64,000 nt of DNA from Litoreibacter janthinus (GTDB lineage Bacteria > Pseudomonadota > Alphaproteobacteria > Rhodobacterales > Rhodobacteraceae). The translations under genes were made by a program, and so were the position numbers. The stretch is from NCBI RefSeq assembly GCF_900111945.1, contig NZ_FOYO01000001.1:937751-1001750 (forward strand), given 5' to 3'. The notes beneath the pieces are model-generated. The model saw only the letters and a program-made list of their open reading frames with translations, was not told the DNA's origin and did not search any database. This document shows positions 53,359 to 61,794 of the stretch, one piece after another. Each line of letters opens with the position of its first letter. Position 1 is the stretch's first letter.

Positions 53359-55565
53359 TTCCCCCTCCCTCGTCCCTTAACACCACCCCGTTGCCCCGGT
53401 CTGCCAGCCGTAGACCGTCCGCTCATTTTCTGGCCGTCGGCCACGGCCTTCTCCACAGCATACTGTCGCGCCAGCGGATCGTCGGAGATCACCAGATCGA
53501 CGGTCTCCAGCCGCTTCACCTCGTCTCGCAGGCGCGCGGCTTCTTCGAACTCCAGGTTCTCGGCGGCCTTGCGCATATCGGTGCGCAGACCGTCCAGAAC
53601 GGCTTGCAAATTGGCACCGGCGAGGGGCGCGTCGATCTTGGCGGTGACGCGGTTCATGTCGACGTCGCCTTTGTAGAGGCCCGCCAGAATGTCCTCGACG
53701 TTTTTCTTCACGGTGGCCGGTGTGATTCCGTGTTTCTCGTTATAGGCGATCTGCTTGGCGCGGCGGCGGTCGGTTTCGCCCATGGCGCGCTCCATGCTGC
53801 CGGTGATGCGGTCGGCATACATGATGACGCGCCCGTCGGCGTTCCGCGCGGCGCGGCCGATGGTCTGGATGAGCGACGTCTCGGAGCGCAGGAAGCCTTC
53901 CTTGTCGGCGTCCAGAATGGCGACGAGGCCGCATTCGGGGATGTCGAGACCCTCCCGCAGCAGGTTGATCCCGATCAGCACGTCGAACGCCCCAAGGCGC
54001 AGGTCGCGCAGGATTTCGATCCGCTCGATCGTGTCGATGTCCGAGTGCATGTAGCGGACCTTGATGCCGTTTTCATGCAGAAATTCGGTGAGGTCCTCGG
54101 CCATGCGCTTGGTCAACGTGGTGACCAACGTGCGCATCCCCTTGGCGGTGACCTTGCGAATTTCATCCATGACGTCATCAACTTGCGTCTCGACAGGGCG
54201 GATTTCGATTATCGGATCCAGAAGGCCCGTGGGCCGGATCACCTGCTCGACGAAGACACCGCCGGACTGCTCGATTTCCCACGCGGCGGGGGTGGCGGAC
54301 ACGAAGACGGATTGCGGGCGCATGGCGTCCCATTCCTCGAACTTCAGCGGGCGGTTGTCCATGCAGGAGGGCAGGCGGAAGCCATGCTCTGCCAGCGTGA
54401 ATTTGCGCCGGTAGTCGCCTTTATACATGCCGCCGATCTGCGGGACGGAGACGTGGCTCTCATCTGCGAACACGATGGCATTGTCCGGGATGAACTCGAA
54501 CAGGGTGGGGGGCGGCTCGCCGGGAGCGCGGCCTGTGAGGTAGCGCGAATAGTTTTCGATCCCGTTGCACACGCCAGTGGCTTCCAGCATTTCGAGGTCA
54601 AAGTTGCAGCGCTGCTCCAGCCGCTGCGCTTCTAGCAATTTGCCATCATCAACGAGTTGCTTCAGCCGCATCGCCAGTTCAGCTTTGATGCCCTTAATGG
54701 CCTGCTGCATCGTCGGGCGCGGGGTCACATAGTGGGAGTTCGCATAGATACGGACCCGTTCGAAATCGTCGGTTTTTTTACCGGTGAGTGGGTCGAACTC
54801 GACAATCTTCTCAAGCTCTTCGCCGAAGAACGAAAGCCGCCACGCGCGATCGTCAAGGTGGGCGGGCCAGATTTCCAGACTGTCGCCACGCACTCGGAAC
54901 GTGCCGCGCTGGAAGGCTTGGTCGTTACGCTTGTAAGCCTGCGCGATCAGGTCGGCCATGACCTTGCGTTGATCGTATTCCTGACCGGCATGAAGGTCTT
55001 GGGTCATGGCGCCATAGGTTTCTACAGAGCCAATGCCGTAGATACAGGAGACCGAGGCCACGATGATCACATCGTCGCGCTCCAGCAGCGCACGGGTGGC
55101 AGAGTGGCGCATGCGGTCGATCTGCTCGTTGATCTGGCTTTCCTTCTCGATAAAGGTGTCAGACCGCGCAACATAGGCCTCGGGCTGGTAGTAGTCGTAA
55201 TAGCTGACGAAATACTCGACGGCATTGTCAGGGAAGAAGCCTTTAAACTCACCGTAAAGCTGTGCGGCCAGAGTTTTGTTCGGGGCAAGGATGATCGCGG
55301 GGCGATTGGTCTCCTCGATGAGCTTCGCCATCGTGAACGTCTTGCCCGTCCCGGTTGCGCCAAGCAGGACTTGGTCGCGCTCCCCGCCCAAAATCCCCGC
55401 TTTCAACTCGCGAATTGCTGTAGGCTGGTCGCCTGCTGGCTCGAACTCGGTATCCAGACGGAACTTGATCCCGCCTTCCAGCTTGTCGCGAGTTTTCACA
55501 TCCGGTGCCGGATTGGACAGGATCGGTAGCTGCTGAGGCATCGATTCAGGGGAGTTATTGTGCAT
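53355..55565 (-). CDS. uvrB: Excinuclease ABC subunit B
   Basis: A 736-residue helicase-like damage-verification subunit of nucleotide excision repair. Walker A is [19 protein letters not shown]; the DNA-wrapping beta-hairpin [20 protein letters not shown] is intact; helicase motifs include [20 protein letters not shown] and [22 protein letters not shown]-terminal UVR motif ([20 protein letters not shown]) binds UvrA/UvrC. A Gly/Arg-rich tail follows it. The stop overlaps the GTG start of the low-GC gene. Confidence 0.97.
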   Translation of the reverse strand: MHNNSPESMPQQLPILSNPAPDVKTRDKLEGGIKFRLDTEFEPAGDQPTAIRELKAGILGGERDQVLLGATGTGKTFTMAKLIEETNRPAIILAPNKTLAAQLYGEFKGFFPDNAVEYFVSYYDYYQPEAYVARSDTFIEKESQINEQIDRMRHSATRALLERDDVIIVASVSCIYGIGSVETYGAMTQDLHAGQEYDQRKVMADLIAQAYKRNDQAFQRGTFRVRGDSLEIWPAHLDDRAWRLSFFGEELEKIVEFDPLTGKKTDDFERVRIYANSHYVTPRPTMQQAIKGIKAELAMRLKQLVDDGKLLEAQRLEQRCNFDLEMLEATGVCNGIENYSRYLTGRAPGEPPPTLFEFIPDNAIVFADESHVSVPQIGGMYKGDYRRKFTLAEHGFRLPSCMDNRPLKFEEWDAMRPQSVFVSATPAAWEIEQSGGVFVEQVIRPTGLLDPIIEIRPVETQVDDVMDEIRKVTAKGMRTLVTTLTKRMAEDLTEFLHENGIKVRYMHSDIDTIERIEILRDLRLGAFDVLIGINLLREGLDIPECGLVAILDADKEGFLRSETSLIQTIGRAARNADGRVIMYADRITGSMERAMGETDRRRAKQIAYNEKHGITPATVKKNVEDILAGLYKGDVDMNRVTAKIDAPLAGANLQAVLDGLRTDMRKAAENLEFEEAARLRDEVKRLETVDLVISDDPLARQYAVEKAVADGQKMSGRSTAGRPGQRGGVKGRGRGK

Positions 55566-55694
55566 GTCATGCGATTCCTTGAAGTTGCCCCTAAGATGAT
55601 CCTTTTTTGTTCTGCTTCAACCCGCGCCGTATTGCGCTCTTGCCATAGGGTGTCAGGAGCGCGATATATGAGCGAAGTTTACGGAGACACCGCT

Positions 55695-56006
55695 ATGCGC
55701 GCACGCATCTATCAACCAACCAAAACTGCTATGCAATCGGGCACCGCAAAGACCAAGAATTGGGTTTTGGAGTTCGTGAACGAGACGGGCCGCGATGTGG
55801 ATCCGTTAATGGGTTGGACCTCTTCCGCAGACACTCAAACGCAGGTGAAGTTGTTTTTTGACAGCAAAGAGGCCGCGCTGGATTATGCCAAAGACAAGGG
55901 CATTGATGCAGTGGTCACCGATCCTAAGAAGCGCAAGCCAGTGATCCGCCCGGGCGGCTATGGTGAGAATTTCGCGACCAACCGTCGTGGTGTTTGGACA
56001 CACTAA
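55695..56006 (+). CDS. NADH dehydrogenase accessory subunit, NDUFS4/ETC complex I family
   Basis: A 103-residue protein of the ETC_C1 (NDUFS4, 18 kDa subunit) family found in mitochondria and alphaproteobacteria. Signature text: RIYQPTKTAMQSGTAKTKNW, DPLMGWTSSADTQTQVKLFF and RPGGYGENFATNRRGVWTH. It stabilises the NADH-binding arm of complex I. ATG 55695 (with GGAG upstream) matches the usual family start; an in-frame ATG at 55668, with its own AGGAG, would add nine residues (MSEVYGDTA). Divergent from uvrB. Confidence 0.92.
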   Translation: MRARIYQPTKTAMQSGTAKTKNWVLEFVNETGRDVDPLMGWTSSADTQTQVKLFFDSKEAALDYAKDKGIDAVVTDPKKRKPVIRPGGYGENFATNRRGVWTH

Positions 56007-56010
56007 CGGC

Positions 56011-56973
56011 CTACCCGCCGTAATAGTAGCGCGTGACGTGGAAGAATACTGGCGCCGCAAAGACCACCGAGTCGAGTTGATCCACGAAACCACCTTGGCC
56101 AGGGATCAAGTGGCCCCAGTTCTTGATGCCGCGATCTGATTTGATGGCCGCCAAAACCAATGATCCGCCCACGCCGACCATATAGGCCACCACCGCCATC
56201 GCTATCGAGGCGAGCGGCGAGAACGGGGTCATCCATGTCAGCAGCAAACCCAAACCCGCCGCAAGTGCGGCTCCGCAGGCGATCCCTTCGCGGGTTTTGG
56301 GTGACACGGCAGGCGCAATCTTGCGCTTCCCGATCCGGCGTCCAGCAAAGTATTCCATCAAGTCGCCCATTTGAATCACGAACACCAGATACGCGATAAG
56401 CAGCGGTGCACGGTCGCCGTAGTCCGGAATGTCCAAAGTGACCAAAGCCGGAATGTAGCTGGCACAGAACACGCAAATCATCAGCCCCCATTGGGTCTCC
56501 GAGATGCGGGCCAAAAAGTTCTTGTCCGCTCCCTTACCGCCGCGCAGGACACTCAGGATCGGCAGAAGCAAGAAGGCATAAACAGGGATTAAGGTCGAGA
56601 AAAGCCCGACTTCGCCCCACCAGATCAGCACATATTGAAGCGGCAGGATGACATAAAAGCTGGCGATCAAGGACCAATGGTCCGCGTTTGTTTTGGTGGT
56701 GAGCGTCAGGAATTCGCGCAGGGCTGCCAAAGAGCAAAAGGCAAATAGCATGATGATCCCAATCGATCCCAGCAAAAGCGCGATGGAGAACAGGAACACC
56801 ATCCCCCACCAGCTGTGTACACGGGTTAGATAGGTCTCCACCGTCAGGTTGGCATGGGTTTTCGGAAGCCGCGCGCGAAGGACCTCGCCGATCAAGGTTG
56901 CGATGACGAGCAATCCGCAGCAGGCCGCGAACAGGAACAGAAGGTCGGAACTGGTTTGGGTCATCGTCATCAT
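56011..56973 (-). CDS. cdsA: Phosphatidate cytidylyltransferase-like protein (CdsA/YnbB)
   Basis: A 320-residue membrane protein with about eight helices. The C-terminal signature of CdsA is recognisable: AIKSDRGIKNWGHLIPGQGG followed by FVDQLDS. The canonical form is S-RK-----D-----PGHGG--DR-D, so the His of PGHGG is Gln here and the S-R-K triad is SDR. It probably makes CDP-diacylglycerol but may be a paralogue, as with E. coli YnbB, and the main cdsA may lie elsewhere. It overlaps plsC upstream (ATGATG). Confidence 0.82.
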   Translation of the reverse strand: MMTMTQTSSDLLFLFAACCGLLVIATLIGEVLRARLPKTHANLTVETYLTRVHSWWGMVFLFSIALLLGSIGIIMLFAFCSLAALREFLTLTTKTNADHWSLIASFYVILPLQYVLIWWGEVGLFSTLIPVYAFLLLPILSVLRGGKGADKNFLARISETQWGLMICVFCASYIPALVTLDIPDYGDRAPLLIAYLVFVIQMGDLMEYFAGRRIGKRKIAPAVSPKTREGIACGAALAAGLGLLLTWMTPFSPLASIAMAVVAYMVGVGGSLVLAAIKSDRGIKNWGHLIPGQGGFVDQLDSVVFAAPVFFHVTRYYYGG

Positions 56974-57608
56974 GCAGCTCCCCGTGTCGGGATCAAGCCC
57001 AGCAGTGCGTCAGAGGCCCGTTGCAAGAACTCGTCCTTCGCTTCTTCGTCGCGCACATGGATCGGCGCGCCGAATATCACCGTGCAAGCAAGTGGCACAG
57101 GGATAACCTCGCCTGTTGGCATAATATGAGAGATATTGTCGATCCAGCAGGGAACCAGATCTATCTCGGGCCGTTGACGGGCGATGTTATAGAGTCCCGC
57201 CTTGAAAGGCATCAGCGGGTCGTCACTGCGGTTCCGTCCGCCTTCGGGAAAAATGATGATGGACGAGCCTTCATCCAATGCCTCGACGATCTTGGCAATC
57301 GGATCGTCGGTTCTGTGCTCTGCGCGGCGGTCGATAAGAACGCCTCGAAACACGTCACGCCCGATGAATGCGCGCAGCTTGTTCTTGAGCCAGTAATCTG
57401 CGGCCGCAACTGCCCGTGTGTCGCGGCGCAACGCGGCGGGAAGGACTGTCCAGATCAACGGGAGATCGGCGTTGGAGGTGTGATTGGCAAAATAGACGCG
57501 TTGCCTGCGAACCGGCTCGATCCCGCGCCATTCCGCTCGGGCGGCGGTGATGAACTGCGCAAAGAAGATCAGAAATTTTCCAACGACGGAGGCGGCAAAG
57601 CGGCGCAT
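56970..57608 (-). CDS. plsC: 1-acyl-sn-glycerol-3-phosphate acyltransferase family protein
   Basis: A 212-residue acyltransferase. Motif I is FANHTSNADLPLIWTVLP (N-H-x4-D), motif III IIIFPEGGRNRSDDPLMPFK. It attaches an acyl chain to lysophosphatidate, producing the substrate for the coupled CdsA-like enzyme. An N-terminal hydrophobic stretch anchors it to the membrane. The pair plsC-cdsA resembles the second, paralogous lipid unit seen in several proteobacteria. Confidence 0.88.
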   Translation of the reverse strand: MRRFAASVVGKFLIFFAQFITAARAEWRGIEPVRRQRVYFANHTSNADLPLIWTVLPAALRRDTRAVAAADYWLKNKLRAFIGRDVFRGVLIDRRAEHRTDDPIAKIVEALDEGSSIIIFPEGGRNRSDDPLMPFKAGLYNIARQRPEIDLVPCWIDNISHIMPTGEVIPVPLACTVIFGAPIHVRDEEAKDEFLQRASDALLGLIPTRGAA

Positions 57609-57667
57609 TCGGGCTCTCTTTGGTTCAAGGTCTGCCCAAGGGACAAGGTTTGAGCACGTTAATCAAG

Positions 57668-57699
57668 AAAAACCGCGCCCCCGGGGAGGAGGGCGCGGT
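57668..57699 (-). terminator. Rho-independent terminator after yiaAB-like gene
   Basis: Stem ACCGCGCCC (57672-57680) and GGGCGCGGT (57691-57699) with a 10-base loop; the minus strand continues with TTTTT. Confidence 0.88.
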
Positions 57700-57717
57700 C
57701 GCTACCATGAAGATCGG

Positions 57718-58005
57718 TTAAGCAGCTTTATCGATCGTCACGTAGTCTTCCAAGATTTTCTCGTTCTTGGCGCGCTCGATTTGTTGGATGCGGTCTTCGT
57801 TGATCCGTTCGTCAAAGCGGTATTTCACGAAGTTAACCAAGCTGAGCGACAGCATGAGGACACCGATCCCCCAATAGCCCTTCGTGGCCAGTGGCACGTC
57901 TGGGGACATGTATAGCGACAGGGCCAGCATGCCGTATGCGATGAAAACACCAGCCAAGTTAACCATCATGATCAGAGCGTTGTCGGATTTGAATGCATTG
58001 TTCAT
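57718..58005 (-). CDS. YiaAB two-helix domain inner-membrane protein
   Basis: A 95-residue protein with two helices (ALIMMVNLAGVFIAYGMLAL and KGYWGIGVLMLSLSLVNFV) matching the YiaAB domain, then a charged cytoplasmic helix KYRFDERINEDRIQQIERAK. Function unknown. It lies 39 bases downstream of pspA on the same strand and ends before a strong terminator, so it belongs to the pspA unit and is probably involved in membrane stress. Confidence 0.82.
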   Translation of the reverse strand: MNNAFKSDNALIMMVNLAGVFIAYGMLALSLYMSPDVPLATKGYWGIGVLMLSLSLVNFVKYRFDERINEDRIQQIERAKNEKILEDYVTIDKAA

Positions 58006-58044
58006 TGTTCCATTCCTTGTTTTGGATTTTGAGTGCTGTGTTCG

Positions 58045-58722
58045 TTATTTCTTGGATTTCAGGCGCTTTAGAACATCTGCCCCTGTGGCCCGTGTCGCCG
58101 CGCCGTATCCGGCATCGGACATGCGGTCCGCCAATGTCTCGTGGCTCAGGTCACGTTCGATGTCTGCGAGGATCTCGGCCTGCTCGAACGGGTCATCCTT
58201 TTTGAGGACGTTGGCGATCAGCTCTTCAGCTTCTGCGACGCTGGACTGGCCTTGTAGGGTCGTGTTCAGCTTTGCTTGCACCGATTGCTCGTAGCGCACT
58301 GCCTTGGCTGTGATCGCGCCTTGGCGCAAGTCGATGATACGGCGATTGCCGGTTTCGATGCTTTGGCGCAGCCGGATGATGCGTTGATCAAGTCGGGCGA
58401 GCGTCTGGCGTCGGACCTCCAGTTCGTTTTCCAGCTGGGCGATGGCGTTGGCCGCTTCAGATGCCATAACTTCGTTGTCATCTTGCAAGGCTTTGGTGGC
58501 GCGCTCGGTAAGGTCGATGACGCGGGTTTCAATCGCTTTGACCTGACGATCTTCGCCGCGATGGCGCTGGATTAGGCTGGCAAGTGTTGCCTTTGCCGCC
58601 GTGAGGCTGTGCGTCGCTTCACGGATTTTTTGTTCAATCAATTCGATGGCATAGACGTCGCGGACCTTTTCTTCGGCCCGGGCGTTCGCGCCGGTCATCA
58701 GGGTCTTCAAAGTCAAAAACAT
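58045..58722 (-). CDS. pspA: PspA/IM30 (Vipp1) family protein
   Basis: A 225-residue coiled-coil protein: MFLTLKTLMTGANARAEEKV at the N-terminus (amphipathic helix and RAEEK), then long helices (EATHSLTAAKATLASLIQRH, NAIAQLENELEVRRQTLARL). These are ESCRT-III-related proteins that coat and protect stressed inner membranes. No pspF, pspB or pspC is present; instead a TetR regulator is encoded just upstream. AGGAGA precedes the ATG. Confidence 0.87.
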   Translation of the reverse strand: MFLTLKTLMTGANARAEEKVRDVYAIELIEQKIREATHSLTAAKATLASLIQRHRGEDRQVKAIETRVIDLTERATKALQDDNEVMASEAANAIAQLENELEVRRQTLARLDQRIIRLRQSIETGNRRIIDLRQGAITAKAVRYEQSVQAKLNTTLQGQSSVAEAEELIANVLKKDDPFEQAEILADIERDLSHETLADRMSDAGYGAATRATGADVLKRLKSKK

Positions 58723-58751
58723 CTTGGTCTCTCCTACATGGAGGCGTATCG

Positions 58752-58821
58752 TGAACGCCGTTCATGAATTCAAGATACCCATTTCTGAACGACGTTCAAG
58801 AAATATTTTGAACGGCGTTCA
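58752..58821 (-). promoter_or_regulatory. pspA promoter with three copies of a 13-bp palindromic operator
   Basis: TGAACGNCGTTCA occurs three times: 58752-58764 (centre C), 58786-58798 (centre A) and 58809-58821 (centre G, overlapping the tetR stop). On the minus strand TTGAAC (58799-58794) and TATCTT (58777-58772), 16 bases apart, form a sigma70-type promoter embedded in the middle operator, with the expected start of transcription at the first operator. Probable target of the adjacent TetR-type repressor. Confidence 0.85.
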
Positions 58822-59427
58822 CTTTTTTGATGGAGTTGAAGTTAAATGATTGAAAACAAGGGAAATCATATGCTCCAATTGATCTATGGGAACGGCTGAA
58901 ATCCGTTTCTCCAGCCCCAAAAGGACGATTCCATGCACTGCTGAGAACAATCCTCGGGTCATCAAACTCACATCTTCGGGGGGCATATCGGGGAAGATTC
59001 GCGCTAGGGGTGCGGCAATCAGGGCGAAAACCTTCTGAAGTTCTTCCAGATACCAAGCAGGGACGGATTCTTCGGTCGACACTTCCAGGTCGAACAACGT
59101 GCGCCACGCTGGTGTATTGTCTCGGGCGAAGTGCAGATAAGCGTGCGACATGGTGATAAGGGTGTTGACCGGATGCCCCTCAGGTTCTGCGGCAACTGCG
59201 GCAGAGACATGAGCGCCGACGCGCTTAAACGTCCGCGCGTTTACCGCCATCACCAGGTCATTCATATCGCCGAAGACATTATATATCGCGCCGACCGCAC
59301 ACCCGGCTTCTTTTGCCAGATCACGCGCCCTCACATCCGCGATGCCACCCGTGGTGATCCGCTCCTCAGCGATATCAATGAGCCTCGCACGAAGATCGTC
59401 GCGCTTCTTTTGAACTTTGCCTGCCAT
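58819..59427 (-). CDS. TetR-family transcriptional repressor
   Basis: A 202-residue regulator. The N-terminal helix-turn-helix is IDIAEERITTGGIADVRARD and LAKEAGCAVGAIYNVFGDMN, typical of TetR. The C-terminal ligand/dimerisation domain has no known substrate (TetR_C like; AWYLEELQKVFALIAAPLAR). ATG 59427, with AGGGGGCC upstream, is preferred; the frame extends to an ATG lying inside the palindrome. It probably controls itself and pspA-yiaAB through the repeated palindrome. The signal is unknown. Confidence 0.9.
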   Translation of the reverse strand: MAGKVQKKRDDLRARLIDIAEERITTGGIADVRARDLAKEAGCAVGAIYNVFGDMNDLVMAVNARTFKRVGAHVSAAVAAEPEGHPVNTLITMSHAYLHFARDNTPAWRTLFDLEVSTEESVPAWYLEELQKVFALIAAPLARIFPDMPPEDVSLMTRGLFSAVHGIVLLGLEKRISAVPIDQLEHMISLVFNHLTSTPSKK

Positions 59428-59437
59428 TTGGCCCCCT

Positions 59438-59450
59438 TGAACTGCGTTCA
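59438..59450 (-). promoter_or_regulatory. Fourth copy of the operator, upstream of the tetR gene
   Basis: TGAACTGCGTTCA, one base different from the TGAACGNCGTTCA consensus, lies 11 bases upstream of the chosen tetR start. It implies autoregulation. Confidence 0.75.
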
Positions 59451-59521
59451 TGTTTAACCAGAGCGGATTAGGAAGCAAAGCCCTTGCCTTTGGGCGCAGC
59501 CTTTCGCAAAAAGCGCGCAGC

Positions 59522-59598
59522 GGTCCCTTAGCTCAACTGGATAGAGCAGCTGACTTCTAATCAGCAGGTTTGGGGTTCGAGTCCTCAAGGGATCGCCA
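59522..59598 (+). tRNA. tRNA-Arg (TCT anticodon)
   Basis: Complete cloverleaf: acceptor GGTCCCT/AGGGATC with one G-T pair, D arm GCTC/GAGC, anticodon stem GCTGA/TCAGC around CTTCTAA (anticodon TCT), T arm with GGTTCGAGT, discriminator G and encoded CCA. It reads AGA codons. No integrase or attachment-site duplication is visible beside it. Confidence 0.95.
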
Positions 59599-59852
59599 TT
59601 CTTTCGCTTGCTTCTGACCCTGCCAAAGCAGAGCGAATCGTGCTTGGCCAGAGCGATTGAGATTTGCGATACCTCGCCTGTGCGATTCGAGAATCCCAAA
59701 AAAATCCGCGATTTCTTCAAGTTTAGGGCTGGCTTTAGGGGCTTTTGCTTCTAGTCTACCTAACTCTGGGTATTGCTGGCGGAGCTCAACTGTCGCAAAA
59801 CTCCAATGTGGTGAAAAAATATTACCAATTACGTTCTCTGGGAGGAGATATC

Positions 59853-60899
59853 ATGAAAAATAACCTAATCGCAGCCGCGCTCGGCCTGTCCGTTGCATCC
59901 GGCGCCGCTCAGGCCCAAGAAGTGCTTGAGATGACCTCGGCCTTCGGCAAAAACCTTCCGATCCTCGGCACCGCCGCGACTGACTTCGTCGCAAAGGTGA
60001 ACTCGATCTCCTCGGAAGTAGAGTTTGAACACTTCGATCCCGGCAAGCTGGTCCCGACTTTGGAAGCTCTGGATGCCGTATCAAACGGTTCTGTTGACGC
60101 TGCGTTCACGACATCTGGTTATTGGCAGGGTAAGATCACGTCTGCCTCGCTGTTCGCTGCTGTGCCATTCGGCCCCGAAGCTGGCGAATTCCTTGGCTGG
60201 ATTTTGTATGATGACGGCAAAGCAATGTGGCAGCGCATGTATGATGAAGCTGGCTACGATGTGCACGTCACGCCATGTGGTGTGATCGCGCCCGAAACAT
60301 CCGGCTGGTTCAAAAATGAAATCAACTCCGTGGACGACCTTCAGGGGTTGAACATGCGCTTCTTCGGCCTTGGCGCCGAGGTGATGCAAAAGATCGGTGT
60401 GTCAACTTCGCTTCTTGGCGCTTCGGACATCTTCCCGGCTCTTGAGCGTGGCGCGATTGACGCGACCGAATTCTCCATGCCACGTATCGACGCGCGCTTG
60501 GGCTTCCACAAAATCGCGAAGTTCAACTACTTCCCTGGCTGGCACCAGCCATCCACCTTGTTCGAGCTGATTGTGAACAAAGATGCGTGGGAAGGTCTGG
60601 ACGAGAAGGCTCAAGCCCAGATCGAAGTTGCTTGCTTGGCCAACATCACGACCAACCTCGCAGAGGGTGAAGCCACCAACTTCGCAGCGATGGTAGAGAA
60701 CACCGAGAAGAACGGCGTTCAAATTCGCCAGTGGTCGCCAGAGCTTCTCGACCTGTTCGAGAGCACTTGGAACGAAGTGGCAGCCGATCTTGCGAAGGAA
60801 GACGCTTACTTCGCAGAAGTTTGGGCTGATCTTTCAGAGTACCGTGCAAACTACAAAGTCTGGAACGACAACATCTACCTGCCACGCCCTCGCAACTGA
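59853..60899 (+). CDS. dctP: TRAP transporter substrate-binding protein (DctP family, TakP-like)
   Basis: A 348-residue binding protein with a signal peptide (MKNNLIAAALGLSVASGAAQ, cleavage near AQA-QE). The core contains MRFFGLGAEVMQKIGVSTSL and GAIDATEFSMPRIDARLGFH, and the helix-loop FPGWHQPSTLFELIVNKDAW resembles TakP-type 2-oxoacid binders. The ligand is probably an organic acid, not identifiable here. GGGAGGAG precedes ATG 59853; the frame extends upstream but is not coding. It is first in a TRAP operon with dctQ and dctM. Confidence 0.9.
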   Translation: MKNNLIAAALGLSVASGAAQAQEVLEMTSAFGKNLPILGTAATDFVAKVNSISSEVEFEHFDPGKLVPTLEALDAVSNGSVDAAFTTSGYWQGKITSASLFAAVPFGPEAGEFLGWILYDDGKAMWQRMYDEAGYDVHVTPCGVIAPETSGWFKNEINSVDDLQGLNMRFFGLGAEVMQKIGVSTSLLGASDIFPALERGAIDATEFSMPRIDARLGFHKIAKFNYFPGWHQPSTLFELIVNKDAWEGLDEKAQAQIEVACLANITTNLAEGEATNFAAMVENTEKNGVQIRQWSPELLDLFESTWNEVAADLAKEDAYFAEVWADLSEYRANYKVWNDNIYLPRPRN

Positions 60900-60924
60900 G
60901 GCTGGCCTGTAGAGGCGAGACGTT

Positions 60925-60952
60925 AAGGGTGGCCAAATTGGCCACCCTTTTT
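60925..60952 (+). terminator. Attenuating terminator between dctP and dctQ
   Basis: Stem AAGGGTGGCC (60925-60934) and GGCCACCCTT (60940-60949) with loop AAATT, followed by TTTTT. Confidence 0.85.
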
Positions 60953-60995
60953 CCTAAGACTTTAGAGTTCCGGACAGGACGGGGGGATCTTAACC

Positions 60996-61790
60996 ATGTC
61001 AGGTGAATCTGTAGAATTTACGGGGGGGCTGGATGACGTATCTATCGCCATCACCGATCCCGGTGACGTTGATCGTGAGCATCACGGCTGGGCTGACCGG
61101 TTGGTCATCAATGTAGGGAACGTCGTGTCGTGGCTGTTCCCGCTCCTGATGGTTGGCATCGTCGCTCAGGTCGTTATGCGCCAGAACGGTTTCAACCAAG
61201 CGTGGTTGGATGATGCGCAGTGGTGGATGTATGGTTTCGCCATGCTCACAGGCTTTGCCTATGCGATCACCACCCAAAGCCATGTGCGTGTCGATATCCT
61301 GCATCAGAACTACAGCCCCGAGAAAAGAGCCCGCATTGAGGTCTTTGCAATTGGGTGGCTCCTGATGCCGTTCTTGCTGATCATGACTGACATACTCTCG
61401 CACTACGCGTGGTCCTCCATCGAGGCCTTGGAAGGGTCGGACAGCCCGAATGGCCTGCACCGCTTGTACCTCTTGAAGGCTTCTCTGCCGCTGATGTTCG
61501 TGGTCGCGCTGATTGCGGCATGGGGTGTGTTCAAACGAAACATTCGTGTCTTCAGTGACTTATCGCTGCACAAGGTAGTCCTTTGGACCCTGCCTGCGAC
61601 GCTGTTCTTTCTTACACGGGTGATCCACTACGGCTTCTTCTGGTTCTATGCGATGACGACAGACATGAAGTCGCGCCAGATCACCAAAGAGGATGTTTTC
61701 TCGCAGGTCGGTATTTATGCCTTTGCCATCGTTGTGCTGCTGATCGTGATCGGCTTCGTGCTATCGCGCCGCAATTCCAAGGAAGCGTGA
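60996..61790 (+). CDS. dctQ: TRAP transporter small permease (DctQ)
   Basis: A 264-residue small permease, long for the family. Four helices of the DctQ core start at VVSWLFPLLMVGIVAQVVMR and include WWMYGFAMLTGFAYAITTQS and VRVDILHQNYSP, the family motif. An extra C-terminal part adds two more helices (FFLTRVIHYGFFWFYA and YAFAIVVLLIVIGFVLS). It pairs with DctM in a sodium- or proton-driven importer. ATG 60996 with a GGGGGGA upstream. Confidence 0.9.
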   Translation: MSGESVEFTGGLDDVSIAITDPGDVDREHHGWADRLVINVGNVVSWLFPLLMVGIVAQVVMRQNGFNQAWLDDAQWWMYGFAMLTGFAYAITTQSHVRVDILHQNYSPEKRARIEVFAIGWLLMPFLLIMTDILSHYAWSSIEALEGSDSPNGLHRLYLLKASLPLMFVVALIAAWGVFKRNIRVFSDLSLHKVVLWTLPATLFFLTRVIHYGFFWFYAMTTDMKSRQITKEDVFSQVGIYAFAIVVLLIVIGFVLSRRNSKEA

Positions 61791-61794
61791 AACC

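Noticed and set aside
53391..54635. 414-residue plus-strand frame
   Set aside because: Antisense shadow of uvrB.
59522..59852. tRNA-Arg as an integration site for a genomic island
   Set aside because: No integrase, no duplicated tRNA 3' end and no shift in composition follow; a chromosomal TRAP operon comes next.
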